Source of the DNA: Bacteroidota bacterium
GTDB taxonomy: Bacteria > Bacteroidota > Bacteroidia > UKL13-3
Length of the DNA: 44,809 nucleotides
NCBI GenBank assembly: GCA_947507965.1
Contig: CANNQU010000023.1
Span: 1-44,809 of the forward strand
Reading direction: 5' to 3'
Positions 25,333 through 34,538 of the stretch are shown in pieces. The notes below the pieces were generated by a model that saw only the letters and a program-made list of their open reading frames with translations, ran no database searches and had not been told where the DNA came from. The translations under genes and the position numbers were made by a program. Numbering within the stretch: the stretch's first letter is position 1; every line of letters begins with the position of its first letter.

Positions 25333-28112
25333 AGTATGTTATTGTTTTTTTCTTTCAATTTTGCTAATACCTCTTCCGGCCTTATTGGAAGCGAGGTGAT
25401 TCGTATTCCTACTGCATCATAAACAGCATTTGCGATAGCCGGTAATGAAGGATGCAAGGCACCCTCACCTGTTTCTTTCGCTCCAAAAGGCCCTTCCGGA
25501 TCAATCGTTTCAATGATATTTGAATAAATGGGTGGCGTATCGAGGGAAGTAGGGATTTTGTAATCGAGTAAATTGGCATTGAGAAGCAACCCTTTAGTGT
25601 ACCTCATTTCTTCACTCACCGCCTGCCCAAGGCCCATGTGCCACGAGCCCTCCAATTGCCCTTCGACAGCCAACGGATTTAATGCTTTGCCGCAGTCGTG
25701 TGCACCCCACATGTTGATTACTTTTACAAACCCTGTTTCTGTATCCACGGTAACTTCAGCTACCAAAGCTCCAAAGGTATAGGATGGACTCAGGCCGGCG
25801 CCCGCGCCTTTAAAATCGCCACCTAATTTGGGTGAATTATAAAAGCCACTAGTATTTAATGCACCCACAAACCGTGTTCCCATCTCTACGGCTTCTTTCC
25901 ATGTTAAATTCACTTTCAAATCATTTGAAAAAACCCGTTCATTGCCAATATTTAATTCCGCTATTTCTGTTTCCGTATATTTAGCCACCGCTTCAAGAAT
26001 TTTCTCACGAAGGTTTTCGGCGGCCATCTTCGCGGCATTGCCCGCCATAAAAGTTACTCTACTCGAGTAGCTCCCTAAATCAATGGGGGTAAGCAACGTA
26101 TCTCCGGCTACCACATATAAATTGTCCATACTTAAACCCAGTATTTCACCCACGATGATTGCTAGCATGGTATCGCTCCCTTGCCCAATATCGCTCGCTC
26201 CGGAGGTAATCAACACTCTGCCATCCATATCTACTTTAAGATGTACTACCGATTGAGGATATTCATTCCAATGAATAGGCAAGGCACTACCGCTAATAAA
26301 AAAGCCACAAGCTACACCATAACCATGACCGTAGGGAAGTTTGGAGAATTTATTTCCCCAATCCGATTGCTCCATCACTTTTCGTAAACTAAGAGAGCTT
26401 CCATTGGACGTAATTCGATACTGACCAACGGTTAAAGTATCCGAATCGAGGAAATTTTTAAATCGCAATTCACATGGGTCAATATTTAGTTTTCTGGCCA
26501 TCACATCCAACATCGACTCTACTGCAAAACGAGAGTTCACTGCTCCATGACCCCGCATGGCACCACATTGTGGTTTGTTCGTATAAACTCTCAGCGTTTT
26601 AAAACCAAAATTATTTATTTTATACGGAGCTTGTAATAGCACCCCGTTATAATAGGTAGTAACTACACCAAAGCTACCGTAAGCGCCACCATCAATAACA
26701 ATATCGGCATCGAGCACCTCAATAATGCCATTATTGCTCATACCTAATTCTAATTTCATTTTAGATGGATGCCTTCCGTGATTGGTAAGAAATACTTCCT
26801 CACGATTAAAGCGCATCTTCACCGGACGCCCCGTTATTTTTGAGAGATATGAGATGATCATCTCATGTGGAAAGGGATCGCTTTTGCCACCAAAGCCACC
26901 GCCTACATAAGGTTTTATAACCCGAATTCTATTCATAGGCGTTTCCAATACCTTGGCCAGAAATCGATGCAGATAATGTGGAACCTGAGTGGCGGTAATA
27001 ATCGTCAAACCATTTTCATCCCACCAGGCGGTAGCGGCATGAGGCTCAGTAAAGCCATGATTGATACCCTGAAAGTTAAACTCCATTGCAATCCGGTGAT
27101 CCGCTTCTTCCAAGCCTTTTTGTTGCTCACCAAAACGTAATTCTGCTTTCTTCTGAATATTATTATTAAACTTCGTGAAGGCATGAATTTTTTCGTTTTC
27201 GCCAATATCCGAAACCGATTCTTCCATTTCAAAAAAAGGTTTGTAGGGAGTATAATCAATTTTTATAAGCCTGCAAGCCTGCTCTGCTATTTCCGCTGTT
27301 TCGGCAGCAATAGCAACTACAATTTCACCTAAGTACCTGGTTTTGTCAACCGCAAGTGCTGTTTCATCCTGTGATATGGGCAATACCCCAAAAGAAATAG
27401 GTAGCTCCTTGCCGGTAAGAACAGCCTTCACTCCTTCCAACTTTTTAGCTTCAGAAGTATGAATCGCATCAATTCGAGCATGCGCGTGGGTGCTTCTTAC
27501 AAACTTACAAAAGAGTGCATTTTTGATTTTTATATCATCGGCATAATCTGCTTTTCCCGAAACTTTCTTTGCTGCTTCGATATAGGGTCTTCCGTGGCCT
27601 ACCATGGCAAATTTCGATGCATCATCCTTAAATTTAAAATCGGAAGAAATGTTTGAATCTTTGACATAGGAGACTACTGCATCAATAATCTTCTTATATC
27701 CTGTACATCTACATAAATTCCCGGAGAGTGCTTCCTGTATTTCCTCACGTGATGGTTGAGGATTTTCTTTGAGGAAAGCTATTGAGGTCATGACCATTCC
27801 GGGGGTGCAATAGCCACACTGAATGGCGCCATGTTCCACCAATTTCTCTTGAAGTTTATTGGGCTTGTCTTTGTCGGCCACACCCTCGATGGTGAGGATA
27901 CTGCTTCCATCCATGCGCAGGGCTGGAGTAATACAACTCAACACCGGTATGCCATCGGCAAGTACCGTACAGGCTCCACAACTTCCTTGCTCACAACCAA
28001 TTTTTGTGCCTGTAAGATTAATTTTTTCACGAATCACTTTCGAAAGCGTATCATGCTCATTTACCAATACCTGATGCTTGGTACCATTTACGTTTAATGT
28101 TAAAATCCGCAT
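25329..28112 (-). CDS. hcrA: 4-hydroxybenzoyl-CoA reductase, fused gamma-alpha subunit (HcrC-HcrA)
   Basis: One 927-residue chain joins two subunits that are separate in Thauera. Residues 1 to about 155 are the HcrC-like ferredoxin part with two [2Fe-2S] sites: C40, C45, C48, C60 and C99, C102, C134, C136. From about residue 165 follows the molybdopterin-cytosine-dinucleotide-binding catalytic part, with GHGRPYIEAAKKVSGKADYA, GGGFGGK, GAMRGHG and, near the C terminus, GPFGAKETGEGALHP containing the expected catalytic Glu. With HcrB it forms 4-hydroxybenzoyl-CoA reductase. The domain order C-then-A is like other fused members of the family. It overlaps xdhC by 13 bp and hcrB by 4 bp. Confidence 0.92.
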   Translation of the reverse strand: MRILTLNVNGTKHQVLVNEHDTLSKVIREKINLTGTKIGCEQGSCGACTVLADGIPVLSCITPALRMDGSSILTIEGVADKDKPNKLQEKLVEHGAIQCGYCTPGMVMTSIAFLKENPQPSREEIQEALSGNLCRCTGYKKIIDAVVSYVKDSNISSDFKFKDDASKFAMVGHGRPYIEAAKKVSGKADYADDIKIKNALFCKFVRSTHAHARIDAIHTSEAKKLEGVKAVLTGKELPISFGVLPISQDETALAVDKTRYLGEIVVAIAAETAEIAEQACRLIKIDYTPYKPFFEMEESVSDIGENEKIHAFTKFNNNIQKKAELRFGEQQKGLEEADHRIAMEFNFQGINHGFTEPHAATAWWDENGLTIITATQVPHYLHRFLAKVLETPMNRIRVIKPYVGGGFGGKSDPFPHEMIISYLSKITGRPVKMRFNREEVFLTNHGRHPSKMKLELGMSNNGIIEVLDADIVIDGGAYGSFGVVTTYYNGVLLQAPYKINNFGFKTLRVYTNKPQCGAMRGHGAVNSRFAVESMLDVMARKLNIDPCELRFKNFLDSDTLTVGQYRITSNGSSLSLRKVMEQSDWGNKFSKLPYGHGYGVACGFFISGSALPIHWNEYPQSVVHLKVDMDGRVLITSGASDIGQGSDTMLAIIVGEILGLSMDNLYVVAGDTLLTPIDLGSYSSRVTFMAGNAAKMAAENLREKILEAVAKYTETEIAELNIGNERVFSNDLKVNLTWKEAVEMGTRFVGALNTSGFYNSPKLGGDFKGAGAGLSPSYTFGALVAEVTVDTETGFVKVINMWGAHDCGKALNPLAVEGQLEGSWHMGLGQAVSEEMRYTKGLLLNANLLDYKIPTSLDTPPIYSNIIETIDPEGPFGAKETGEGALHPSLPAIANAVYDAVGIRITSLPIRPEEVLAKLKEKNNNIL

Positions 28113-28927
28113 TCTGCTAAGGTGCTATTATGTTCTGAATTACTATACTCGGATATCTGAGGTGCTTTTTTCGTGTTCTTCACTTCAATAATTTTAGCCA
28201 AAATACTAATGGCAATTTCTTCGGGACTAGTCCCTTTTATATCAAATCCCATCGGCATATCCACCTTTGCCATTTCATCCGCATGGCATGTTTGATTTGA
28301 CAAAAACATTTTGCGTGTTACTTCTACCTTTCTACGACTCCCGATCATTCCTAAATAAGCCACCTCTTTTTTTATGCAGGAAGCCAAAATAGCTCGGTCT
28401 ATTTTATGGTCGTAAGTCATAATAGCGATATAGGTATGTGCATCGAATATAATACTTGAAAAACTTTCAGCATACCCCGAGGTAATTTTATGGACTGCGC
28501 TATTTTCTAATTTATCCATTTCCTCTTTTCGGTCGTCAACAACATAAACATCAAATGCTAATGATGTTGCATAATTAGAAAGCGCACGGCCTACATGCCC
28601 GGCTCCATAAATAATTAATTTTTCTGGTGGCATAATCGATTCAATATATACATTCACTGTACCCCCACAACACATCCCATGTTCTTGCAACAGGTGATGC
28701 TGAAATAGTTTTGGGGCACTGGTTTCCATCACTTCCAAGGCATCTTCAATAACCTTCTTTTCAAGGCTTCCACCACCAATGGTACCCACAATTTTACCAT
28801 TGGCCAAAACAAGCATCTTCGATCCTGCTTTTAGAGGCGTAGAACCTTTAGTGGATACAACGATACACAGTGCCGTATGGTTCCCAATGGCCTTTTCTTG
28901 TGCTACTATTTTAAAGATGTCGATCAC
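28100..28927 (-). CDS. xdhC: XdhC-family molybdenum cofactor insertion protein
   Basis: This 275-residue XdhC/CoxI-family protein sulfurates or inserts the molybdenum cofactor into xanthine-dehydrogenase-type enzymes. It has STKGSTPLKAGSKMLV, GTIGGGSLE, EHGMCCGGTV and a Rossmann-type YGAGHVGRAL. The cofactor-handling partner is evidently the Hcr enzyme encoded directly downstream with a 13-bp overlap. The 3' 40 codons are poorly conserved and may be free tail. Confidence 0.9.
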   Translation of the reverse strand: MIDIFKIVAQEKAIGNHTALCIVVSTKGSTPLKAGSKMLVLANGKIVGTIGGGSLEKKVIEDALEVMETSAPKLFQHHLLQEHGMCCGGTVNVYIESIMPPEKLIIYGAGHVGRALSNYATSLAFDVYVVDDRKEEMDKLENSAVHKITSGYAESFSSIIFDAHTYIAIMTYDHKIDRAILASCIKKEVAYLGMIGSRRKVEVTRKMFLSNQTCHADEMAKVDMPMGFDIKGTSPEEIAISILAKIIEVKNTKKAPQISEYSNSEHNSTLAECGF

Positions 28928-29517
28928 TTTTGGACTAAATACTTATTATATTCTTCAGGGGTATCAATATCAACGGTTATTAATTCGTTGGTTACCGGTA
29001 TATTCAACCTTGTTTTCGATTTTAGCTCCTCCTTTAACACCGCATCGGATGGCCGGCTTAGTAAATATGCTAAGGTCGATTTATTTACTAAAATAGGATG
29101 TCCTCCTTGGTTGTTAAAGGCTGGGCAGATATAATCTGCCTTATCTTTATTTGAACCTAATAATTCCAAGGTCGAAACATCGAAAAAAGGGCAATCTACA
29201 TTATGAATAAAACTGAACTCCACATCCCCCAGGGCTTTTATACCTAATTGTAAGGAATAAAATCGTTCGTATTCGGGATTATTATTGACAACAAATAGTG
29301 GCCTTGCTTTATTATTACAAAATAACGTTTCCAATACTTCTAAATATTTAGCCTGAATAACAATAACGATGTTTCGTATTCCATACGCATAAAAACGGTC
29401 GATGCAATTTTCTAAAAATGATTTGCCATTGGTCATCTGCAAAAAAATCTTCCCCTGTCCCATTCTACTTGAGTTGCCTGCTGCCAGAATAACCACACCA
29501 ATATTACTTTTCATCAT
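28924..29517 (-). CDS. MocA/MobA-like molybdopterin nucleotidyltransferase
   Basis: This 197-residue NTP-transferase has the motif VVILAAGNSSRMGQGKIF at the N terminus and HNVDCPFFDVSTL mid-chain. Members beside XdhC and xanthine-oxidase-type enzymes usually add CMP to molybdopterin (MocA role), which suits the MCD cofactor of HcrA. Sugar-nucleotide transferases share the fold, so the substrate comes from context. Likely first gene of the six-gene hcr operon; it overlaps xdhC by 4 bp. Two adjacent ATGs are possible starts. Confidence 0.82.
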   Translation of the reverse strand: MMKSNIGVVILAAGNSSRMGQGKIFLQMTNGKSFLENCIDRFYAYGIRNIVIVIQAKYLEVLETLFCNNKARPLFVVNNNPEYERFYSLQLGIKALGDVEFSFIHNVDCPFFDVSTLELLGSNKDKADYICPAFNNQGGHPILVNKSTLAYLLSRPSDAVLKEELKSKTRLNIPVTNELITVDIDTPEEYNKYLVQK

Positions 29518-29718
29518 CGAGACACATCATATTTCGGGCCTGCTGTGCTACTTTTCGCTCCTATTGCAACCCACAAAAGCAATACGAATAGTGATTATAA
29601 AAACAGTATGCCCTTAATGTTTGTAAAGTTATATTATTTTGTTCCTAAACTTGTGTGATTCTAATCATAATATTAGATCGTGCATACGTGTCGATTCCAA
29701 TGTTTTCCATGGGGGGGA

Positions 29719-31917
29719 TCATCGACTTATCATTACTTCTTTAGTTATCGTTTTTCCGTTTTCCAATGCCATAACCATGAAATACATCCCATTGGATAAA
29801 TCACTTACGTCTAGTTTCATTTCATGGGTGGTAACCGATTGAAGGAGAAGCAATTTGCCAGACAGGTCTCTTATTTCTATTTTAGAATTGGGAAGACGAC
29901 CATTCGAAAACGAGATCGATAAAGAATTATTTGCAGGAACAGGGTAGACACTGAAACTCATTTTGGGTTCTTCTTCCATTACCCCAGAAGCATTGCTAAT
30001 AACTTCTATCGCATTAGCATTGGTAAACGTAAATTTTCCGCTATTGTCGATGGCCTTCACTAAAATACCTACAATGCCTAATTTTACCGGTATCCAGGTT
30101 ATTGAATAAGGAGCTATACTATCCACACCCATGAGCGTTGATCCTATAAAAAATTCTACTTTTTTTACCGTTCCATCCACATCGGTGGCCGTGGCTGAGA
30201 TGGTAACAGAGGAGTTGGCGACGACTTTTGTATTATTGGCAGGAGCTGTGAGTGCTACTGCTGGTGTGTTCCCACACATTCCCGTAAGAACACATAAAGC
30301 ATCGTATTTGGGTGCATTGGATAAATTTTGCAAATAGTTCAAATCTTCGGTAGCTCCCCAACAACCATACCTGCTTACGTTACCGCTCATCACGAAGTAG
30401 TTAGCCAAGTCGTTGGTTCCAATAGGTGCTGTTCCGTTGGCGCTGGCGGAGAACCAATTGTCTTTGTAATTATGAATTACCGCTGTCTTCATTTCAGGAA
30501 GTCGATTGGCCGTAATACGGTTGCCTATATTGGTAGTACTGCCACCCCCATTATCGGGGCCGCCCTCATATTGCAAATGTTTAATTTGCCATTGATAGGC
30601 ATATTGGGCTACCGTTTTCACACTCGTCACATTACTATCGCTACTCACCGTCATAGCGGCTATTAGTTGCAGTGGCGTGGCGGTAGAGGAGGCGTTAGCC
30701 TCCCCAAAATAAGGGGCAGAGGCGAGGCCGTAAATGAAGTTTTTTGGAGCACCATATGTCGTGTTAATCCAATTAAGTACATCATCATACCAGGTTAGGT
30801 AGCCTCCTATTTGCCAGGCAAAAACAGGACGTATTTTGGTTCTGGAAGCGACGGTGACACCCATGATGTTTTCAAAAATCTTCCCGAATTTTATCACTTG
30901 CTTCGCCACTCTTCTGGCTCTTCTTCTGTCGTCCCAGGGTGTGCTTGCTCTAATGTCAGCATCTTCAGCTGATTGTATTACTGCATTATCGTTGTATTTG
31001 AATTGTGTGAATGAACCATTCCAAACTTCGTTGCTGTATTCGATATAAATAGCAATCTCTTGCCGAAGGCTCGTATTCATTAGCTTAGCCAGTTCAACGA
31101 CATACATGCTGTCGGCATCTATAGGAATATTAATCCAAATATCTTTACCTGTATAATTTGCAAGAGCAATAATGGTTTCCCAAGGAGCCCCTTTAGTAAA
31201 ACGCGCTGCATTGGGTTGTTGCCTATTGGTCCATAATTGCTTATTTGGGTATCCTGCATCAATATCGTTGGTACGTACATAGTCCATAAAACGAAGAGTA
31301 CTAAATGGGCTCAATGAATTAAGATACGATGTTCTAAAAAGTTGTGGGGTATTATGCTGATAACCTGGGCGAATAAGACGTATTTCTTTTACGCCTTTTA
31401 TCCCGGTTGAATAATTGGTTTGCGTAAAGTTAACCATCAAAAATCCATAGTTGCCAAGGAGCGTGGCGTTGGCTCCTCCTCCTGGAGGGAAAACAAGATC
31501 AACTGTTGTACTATTTAAAAGCGCATTATACGCTTGGTTTTGGAACATAATAGGGGCATCGCTCCAGGAAGTCAGGGTAGCCTGTCCTTTAAATGAAAGT
31601 GAATAGGTTCCACTTTGATCGACAACATATTTCTGTGGATCATCCGGCACATTGTTCCAGGCATTGGTTGGCCGATGGTCGAAAAACACGACTCGAAAAT
31701 CTTCGGTTGGCCACCCTTGTGCATCTTGGGTTGCGTTGGCGCCTGAGTTGGCGATACTCTGCCATGCAGAAGCCGTAAATATAACATTTGGAAACGCTAA
31801 TGCCGTGCCACCAATACCTTCTAAATTCACTCCAATTTTACCGGGAAATGGCTGCGCACAAAGAAAGAAGGAAAGCAGGAAAAAAGCACCCGTCAGGAAA
31901 TGTTGTTTTACACGCAT
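29719..31917 (-). CDS. Secreted T9SS-sorted protein with glycosidase-like N-terminal region
   Basis: This protein of about 732 residues starts at the ATG ending at 31917 (MRVKQHFLTG...), which puts a clean signal peptide first and a likely cleavage after FFLCAQ. The longer frame adds 12 non-signal residues. The first 520 residues contain IAIYIEYSNEVWNGSF, reminiscent of TIM-barrel glycoside-hydrolase-like and cellulose-binding-annotated proteins, but I cannot name a family or activity. An Ig-like Big_9-type domain follows (ALTAPANNTKVVANSSVTI...). The last 80 residues are a type IX secretion sorting domain (SVYPVPANNSLSI, LSNGMYFMV, KEVMIS). It is probably released or anchored at the outer membrane. 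Confidence 0.82.
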   Translation of the reverse strand: MRVKQHFLTGAFFLLSFFLCAQPFPGKIGVNLEGIGGTALAFPNVIFTASAWQSIANSGANATQDAQGWPTEDFRVVFFDHRPTNAWNNVPDDPQKYVVDQSGTYSLSFKGQATLTSWSDAPIMFQNQAYNALLNSTTVDLVFPPGGGANATLLGNYGFLMVNFTQTNYSTGIKGVKEIRLIRPGYQHNTPQLFRTSYLNSLSPFSTLRFMDYVRTNDIDAGYPNKQLWTNRQQPNAARFTKGAPWETIIALANYTGKDIWINIPIDADSMYVVELAKLMNTSLRQEIAIYIEYSNEVWNGSFTQFKYNDNAVIQSAEDADIRASTPWDDRRRARRVAKQVIKFGKIFENIMGVTVASRTKIRPVFAWQIGGYLTWYDDVLNWINTTYGAPKNFIYGLASAPYFGEANASSTATPLQLIAAMTVSSDSNVTSVKTVAQYAYQWQIKHLQYEGGPDNGGGSTTNIGNRITANRLPEMKTAVIHNYKDNWFSASANGTAPIGTNDLANYFVMSGNVSRYGCWGATEDLNYLQNLSNAPKYDALCVLTGMCGNTPAVALTAPANNTKVVANSSVTISATATDVDGTVKKVEFFIGSTLMGVDSIAPYSITWIPVKLGIVGILVKAIDNSGKFTFTNANAIEVISNASGVMEEEPKMSFSVYPVPANNSLSISFSNGRLPNSKIEIRDLSGKLLLLQSVTTHEMKLDVSDLSNGMYFMVMALENGKTITKEVMISR

Positions 31918-32135
31918 ACAACCATCTGTTGAATTAAAATTTGAGTTAATCAATAAAACGGAATGGAACCCTTTCCCTGAATTTCACTATAAAACCATCG
32001 CATTGTCCTGATACGCATTTATCAGCGCCAAAATCATAGCCAACTAAAAACCGCCCTATTCGATAATTGAATCGGATAACCCACCTGCCTAAAGTAAATT
32101 AATTACGATAAAGCAAAATCAAAAAAGAGCAAATG

Positions 32136-32591
32136 CTATTTTCTAGACAATTTATAATTGGTACTCTCTACTGTAGTAATACCTCCGTTGGTCGTGGTTT
32201 GGGTAGTGGTCCACTCCTGCTTATCTTTTTCGTTGGTAATAATATCAAAAACGGTGGTCTCAGAAGTAACACCATCGGTAGATACAATCGTTAACTTATC
32301 TTCTGTATTCGTCCAATTTGTAATGGTTTGTATGACCGTCTGTCCTAGAAATGTCATGGTTAGCGTTCCGGTATTTGTTTTATCCCCCCTCACCAATAGA
32401 ACTTCTCCGAAATTGGAGTACGACTCCTTTGAAGCTGGATCAACGATACCGTTCACCCGCTCTTCGTAAGTTACAAGATCCATGTTCCATTTCCCATCCA
32501 ATCTCTTTTCTAGTTTTCCTTGTTTAGAGCATGAAGAGAATACAACTGCGGACAAAATAAAAAGTACTGATAAAAATTTTAGTGATTTCAT
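32136..32591 (-). CDS. Lipocalin-like small lipoprotein
   Basis: This 151-residue lipoprotein has a signal peptide ending in a lipobox (VVFSSCSK) followed by KLEKRLDGKWNMDLVTYEE, the usual opening of lipocalin-like Bacteroidota proteins. The rest is Thr-rich predicted beta strand ending in NYKLSRK. It is probably tethered to the periplasmic or outer membrane. Function unknown. A perfect -7 box lies just upstream. Confidence 0.82.
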   Translation of the reverse strand: MKSLKFLSVLFILSAVVFSSCSKQGKLEKRLDGKWNMDLVTYEERVNGIVDPASKESYSNFGEVLLVRGDKTNTGTLTMTFLGQTVIQTITNWTNTEDKLTIVSTDGVTSETTVFDIITNEKDKQEWTTTQTTTNGGITTVESTNYKLSRK

Positions 32592-32623
32592 TGTAGTAGA
32601 AGATTAATTTTTAGATTTTGCTT

Positions 32624-32631
32624 CAAATGTA
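32624..32631 (-). promoter_or_regulatory. -7 box for the lipocalin-like lipoprotein
   Basis: TACATTTG on the - strand fits TAnnTTTG exactly and lies 33 bp before the start codon at 32591, the usual distance. Confidence 0.55.
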
Positions 32632-32856
32632 GAAATATATTTTAATTGTAAAAAATAAATATAAAATCGCTTATCGTTATTTATGGAGCACTGTGCTTGC
32701 GTTTAGCAACGTAATTTAGTTTTTTCATCCCTTCACCAGTTTAACGATGTTATAAAATTACGAGATTCAAAGGCAACTAATTTACTCCCATTGGGGTGTT
32801 AATAAGGCACTCATTACCACTAAAATTTTAGACCCAAAAATCCGGAATTATCTGCC

Positions 32857-32864
32857 TATCTTTG
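32857..32864 (+). promoter_or_regulatory. -7 box for the DEAD-box helicase
   Basis: TATCTTTG matches TAnnTTTG exactly and ends 15 bp before the TTG start at 32880. If used, the 5' leader would be under about 10 nt, leaving little room for a ribosome binding site. Confidence 0.5.
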
Positions 32865-32879
32865 CTTACTTCTTAACCA

Positions 32880-34085
32880 TTGCAATTCTCAGATTTTAAT
32901 TTCGAAAAAGATATACAGAGCGGCCTTGACGACATGGGTTTTGAAACACCCACTCCCATTCAGGAGCAAGCCATTCCCATGATCACGTCGGGTCACGACC
33001 TGATTGGTTGTGCCCAAACAGGCACCGGCAAAACTGCGGCCTTTTTATTGCCTATTTTAAACAAGCTTGCCTTAGAGCCTAGCGATCATACCGATACACT
33101 CATTATTGTACCAACGCGTGAGTTGGCCTTACAAATTTATCAAGCCTTGCAAGGGTTTTCTTACCATACCTCCATTAACTCACAGGCCATCTATGGGGGA
33201 GGTGACGGTGCTGATTTTGAGCAAGAGAAGAAAGCACTCAAACATGGGGTGAATATTGTGATTGCAACACCCGGAAGACTAATTTCTCATTTGAATATGG
33301 GTAATGTAAAGTTGCAACATCTCAAACATTTAATCCTTGACGAAGCCGATCGCATGCTTGACATGGGTTTTGTGGATGACATCATGAAGGTTATCACTCA
33401 CCTTCCAAAGAAGAGGCAGACACTGATGTTTTCGGCTACCATGCCATCCAAAATACGACAGCTTGCTTCCAAATTATTACACCATCCACAACAGATAAGT
33501 TTAGCCGTGTCGAAGCCGGCAGAAGGCGTTTCACAAAATGCCTACCTCGTTTATAATGCACAAAAAAATGCCTTAACGGTGCAGATATTAAAAGAGAAAA
33601 AATTATCTTCCGTAATCATATTTTCAGGCACCAAGGTAAAGGTGAAGGAGTTGGAACGCGACCTACGTAAAGTTGGAATTGAGGCAAGTGCCATCCATTC
33701 CGACCTAAATCAGCAGGAGAGAGAAGAAGTGTTACGTAATTTTAGAAGCAAAAAACTACCCGTTTTGGTCGCTACCGATGTTTTATCCCGTGGAATTGAT
33801 ATTGAAGATATTGGACTTATCATCAATTATGATGTACCTGGCGATGCCGAAGATTATATTCATCGCATCGGTCGTACGGCAAGGGCAGAAACCACAGGGG
33901 AAGCCATTACGTTTATTAATGAGATGGATCAACGAAAATTTTCTTTGATTGAAACTTTTATTGGTTCTGAAATTGCTAAGCTACCTTTACCTCACGGGCT
34001 ACAAAAAGGACCCGATTATAATCCTTCACAACGAGTGAAAAGCAGTTTCCATCATGGCAAGAAGAAGAATTTTCATAGTAAATGA
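32880..34085 (+). CDS. DEAD-box RNA helicase (RhlE-like)
   Basis: This 401-residue ATP-dependent RNA helicase has all core motifs: Q motif (FETPTPIQEQAIP), AQTGTGKTAA, PTRELALQI, LDEADRMLDMGF, SATMP, ATDVLSRGIDIED and HRIGRTARAE. The tail is short and basic (HHGKKKNFHSK). The conserved N terminus QFSDFNFEKDI begins at a TTG codon with no in-frame ATG upstream, so TTG is taken as the start. It likely acts in ribosome assembly or RNA turnover, as for RhlE relatives. Confidence 0.92.
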   Translation: MQFSDFNFEKDIQSGLDDMGFETPTPIQEQAIPMITSGHDLIGCAQTGTGKTAAFLLPILNKLALEPSDHTDTLIIVPTRELALQIYQALQGFSYHTSINSQAIYGGGDGADFEQEKKALKHGVNIVIATPGRLISHLNMGNVKLQHLKHLILDEADRMLDMGFVDDIMKVITHLPKKRQTLMFSATMPSKIRQLASKLLHHPQQISLAVSKPAEGVSQNAYLVYNAQKNALTVQILKEKKLSSVIIFSGTKVKVKELERDLRKVGIEASAIHSDLNQQEREEVLRNFRSKKLPVLVATDVLSRGIDIEDIGLIINYDVPGDAEDYIHRIGRTARAETTGEAITFINEMDQRKFSLIETFIGSEIAKLPLPHGLQKGPDYNPSQRVKSSFHHGKKKNFHSK

Positions 34086-34283
34086 TTCGGCGGGCATGAA
34101 GTAACGTTACGTGCTAAATTCTTCGAAATCGAACATTTTGTTTTTCACCACCCCACAAAAAACCCCAGAGAATTAAACCCCGGGGCTGTTGGCTTCTTTT
34201 CATCAAGTATTTATTCATTCCTGTGCAATGGATTGCCACCTACAAAATAGAGGAATATAAAAATGGCAGGAGGCAAGCAATTT

Positions 34284-34332
34284 GAATTCGTCGTGTTTTA
34301 AAGTGAATTCGACATGTCTGGCTTTGAATTCG
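34284..34332. repeat. Three GAATTCG boxes at 21-bp spacing
   Basis: GAATTCG occurs at 34284, 34305 and 34326, each preceded by T, with an exact 21-bp period (two helical turns). Flanks are only partly conserved. They lie in the 453-bp gap between the helicase and guaB, about 210 bp before guaB. No gene or convincing terminator was seen in the rest of that gap. Confidence 0.55.
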
Positions 34333-34503
34333 TTTTCTTGTTTTATATGATTCTTGGTAAATCTCCAGATTCTTGATGGTAAAGCACCTGTTTTATTTAC
34401 CCGCTTGGTTGAAAACAATGCAAGGCAAGTTTAAAGAGCTGGCACGGGAAGCATTAAACCATCATGCCAAGTTACTTTATTCTCTCTTTACACTTTTATT
34501 TCG

Positions 34504-34511
34504 TACTTTCG
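34504..34511 (+). promoter_or_regulatory. Candidate -7 box for guaB
   Basis: TACTTTCG is one base off TAnnTTTG and lies 27 bp before the guaB ATG. No clear -33 element was found. Confidence 0.35.
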
Positions 34512-34538
34512 CCCCGCAAATAAGAAAAGTTATTTGCT

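Noticed and set aside
34150-34185. CCCCAG...CCCCGGGG as a terminator after the helicase
   Set aside because: The arms do not pair well beyond the self-palindromic CCCCGGGG and there is no following T run on the + strand.
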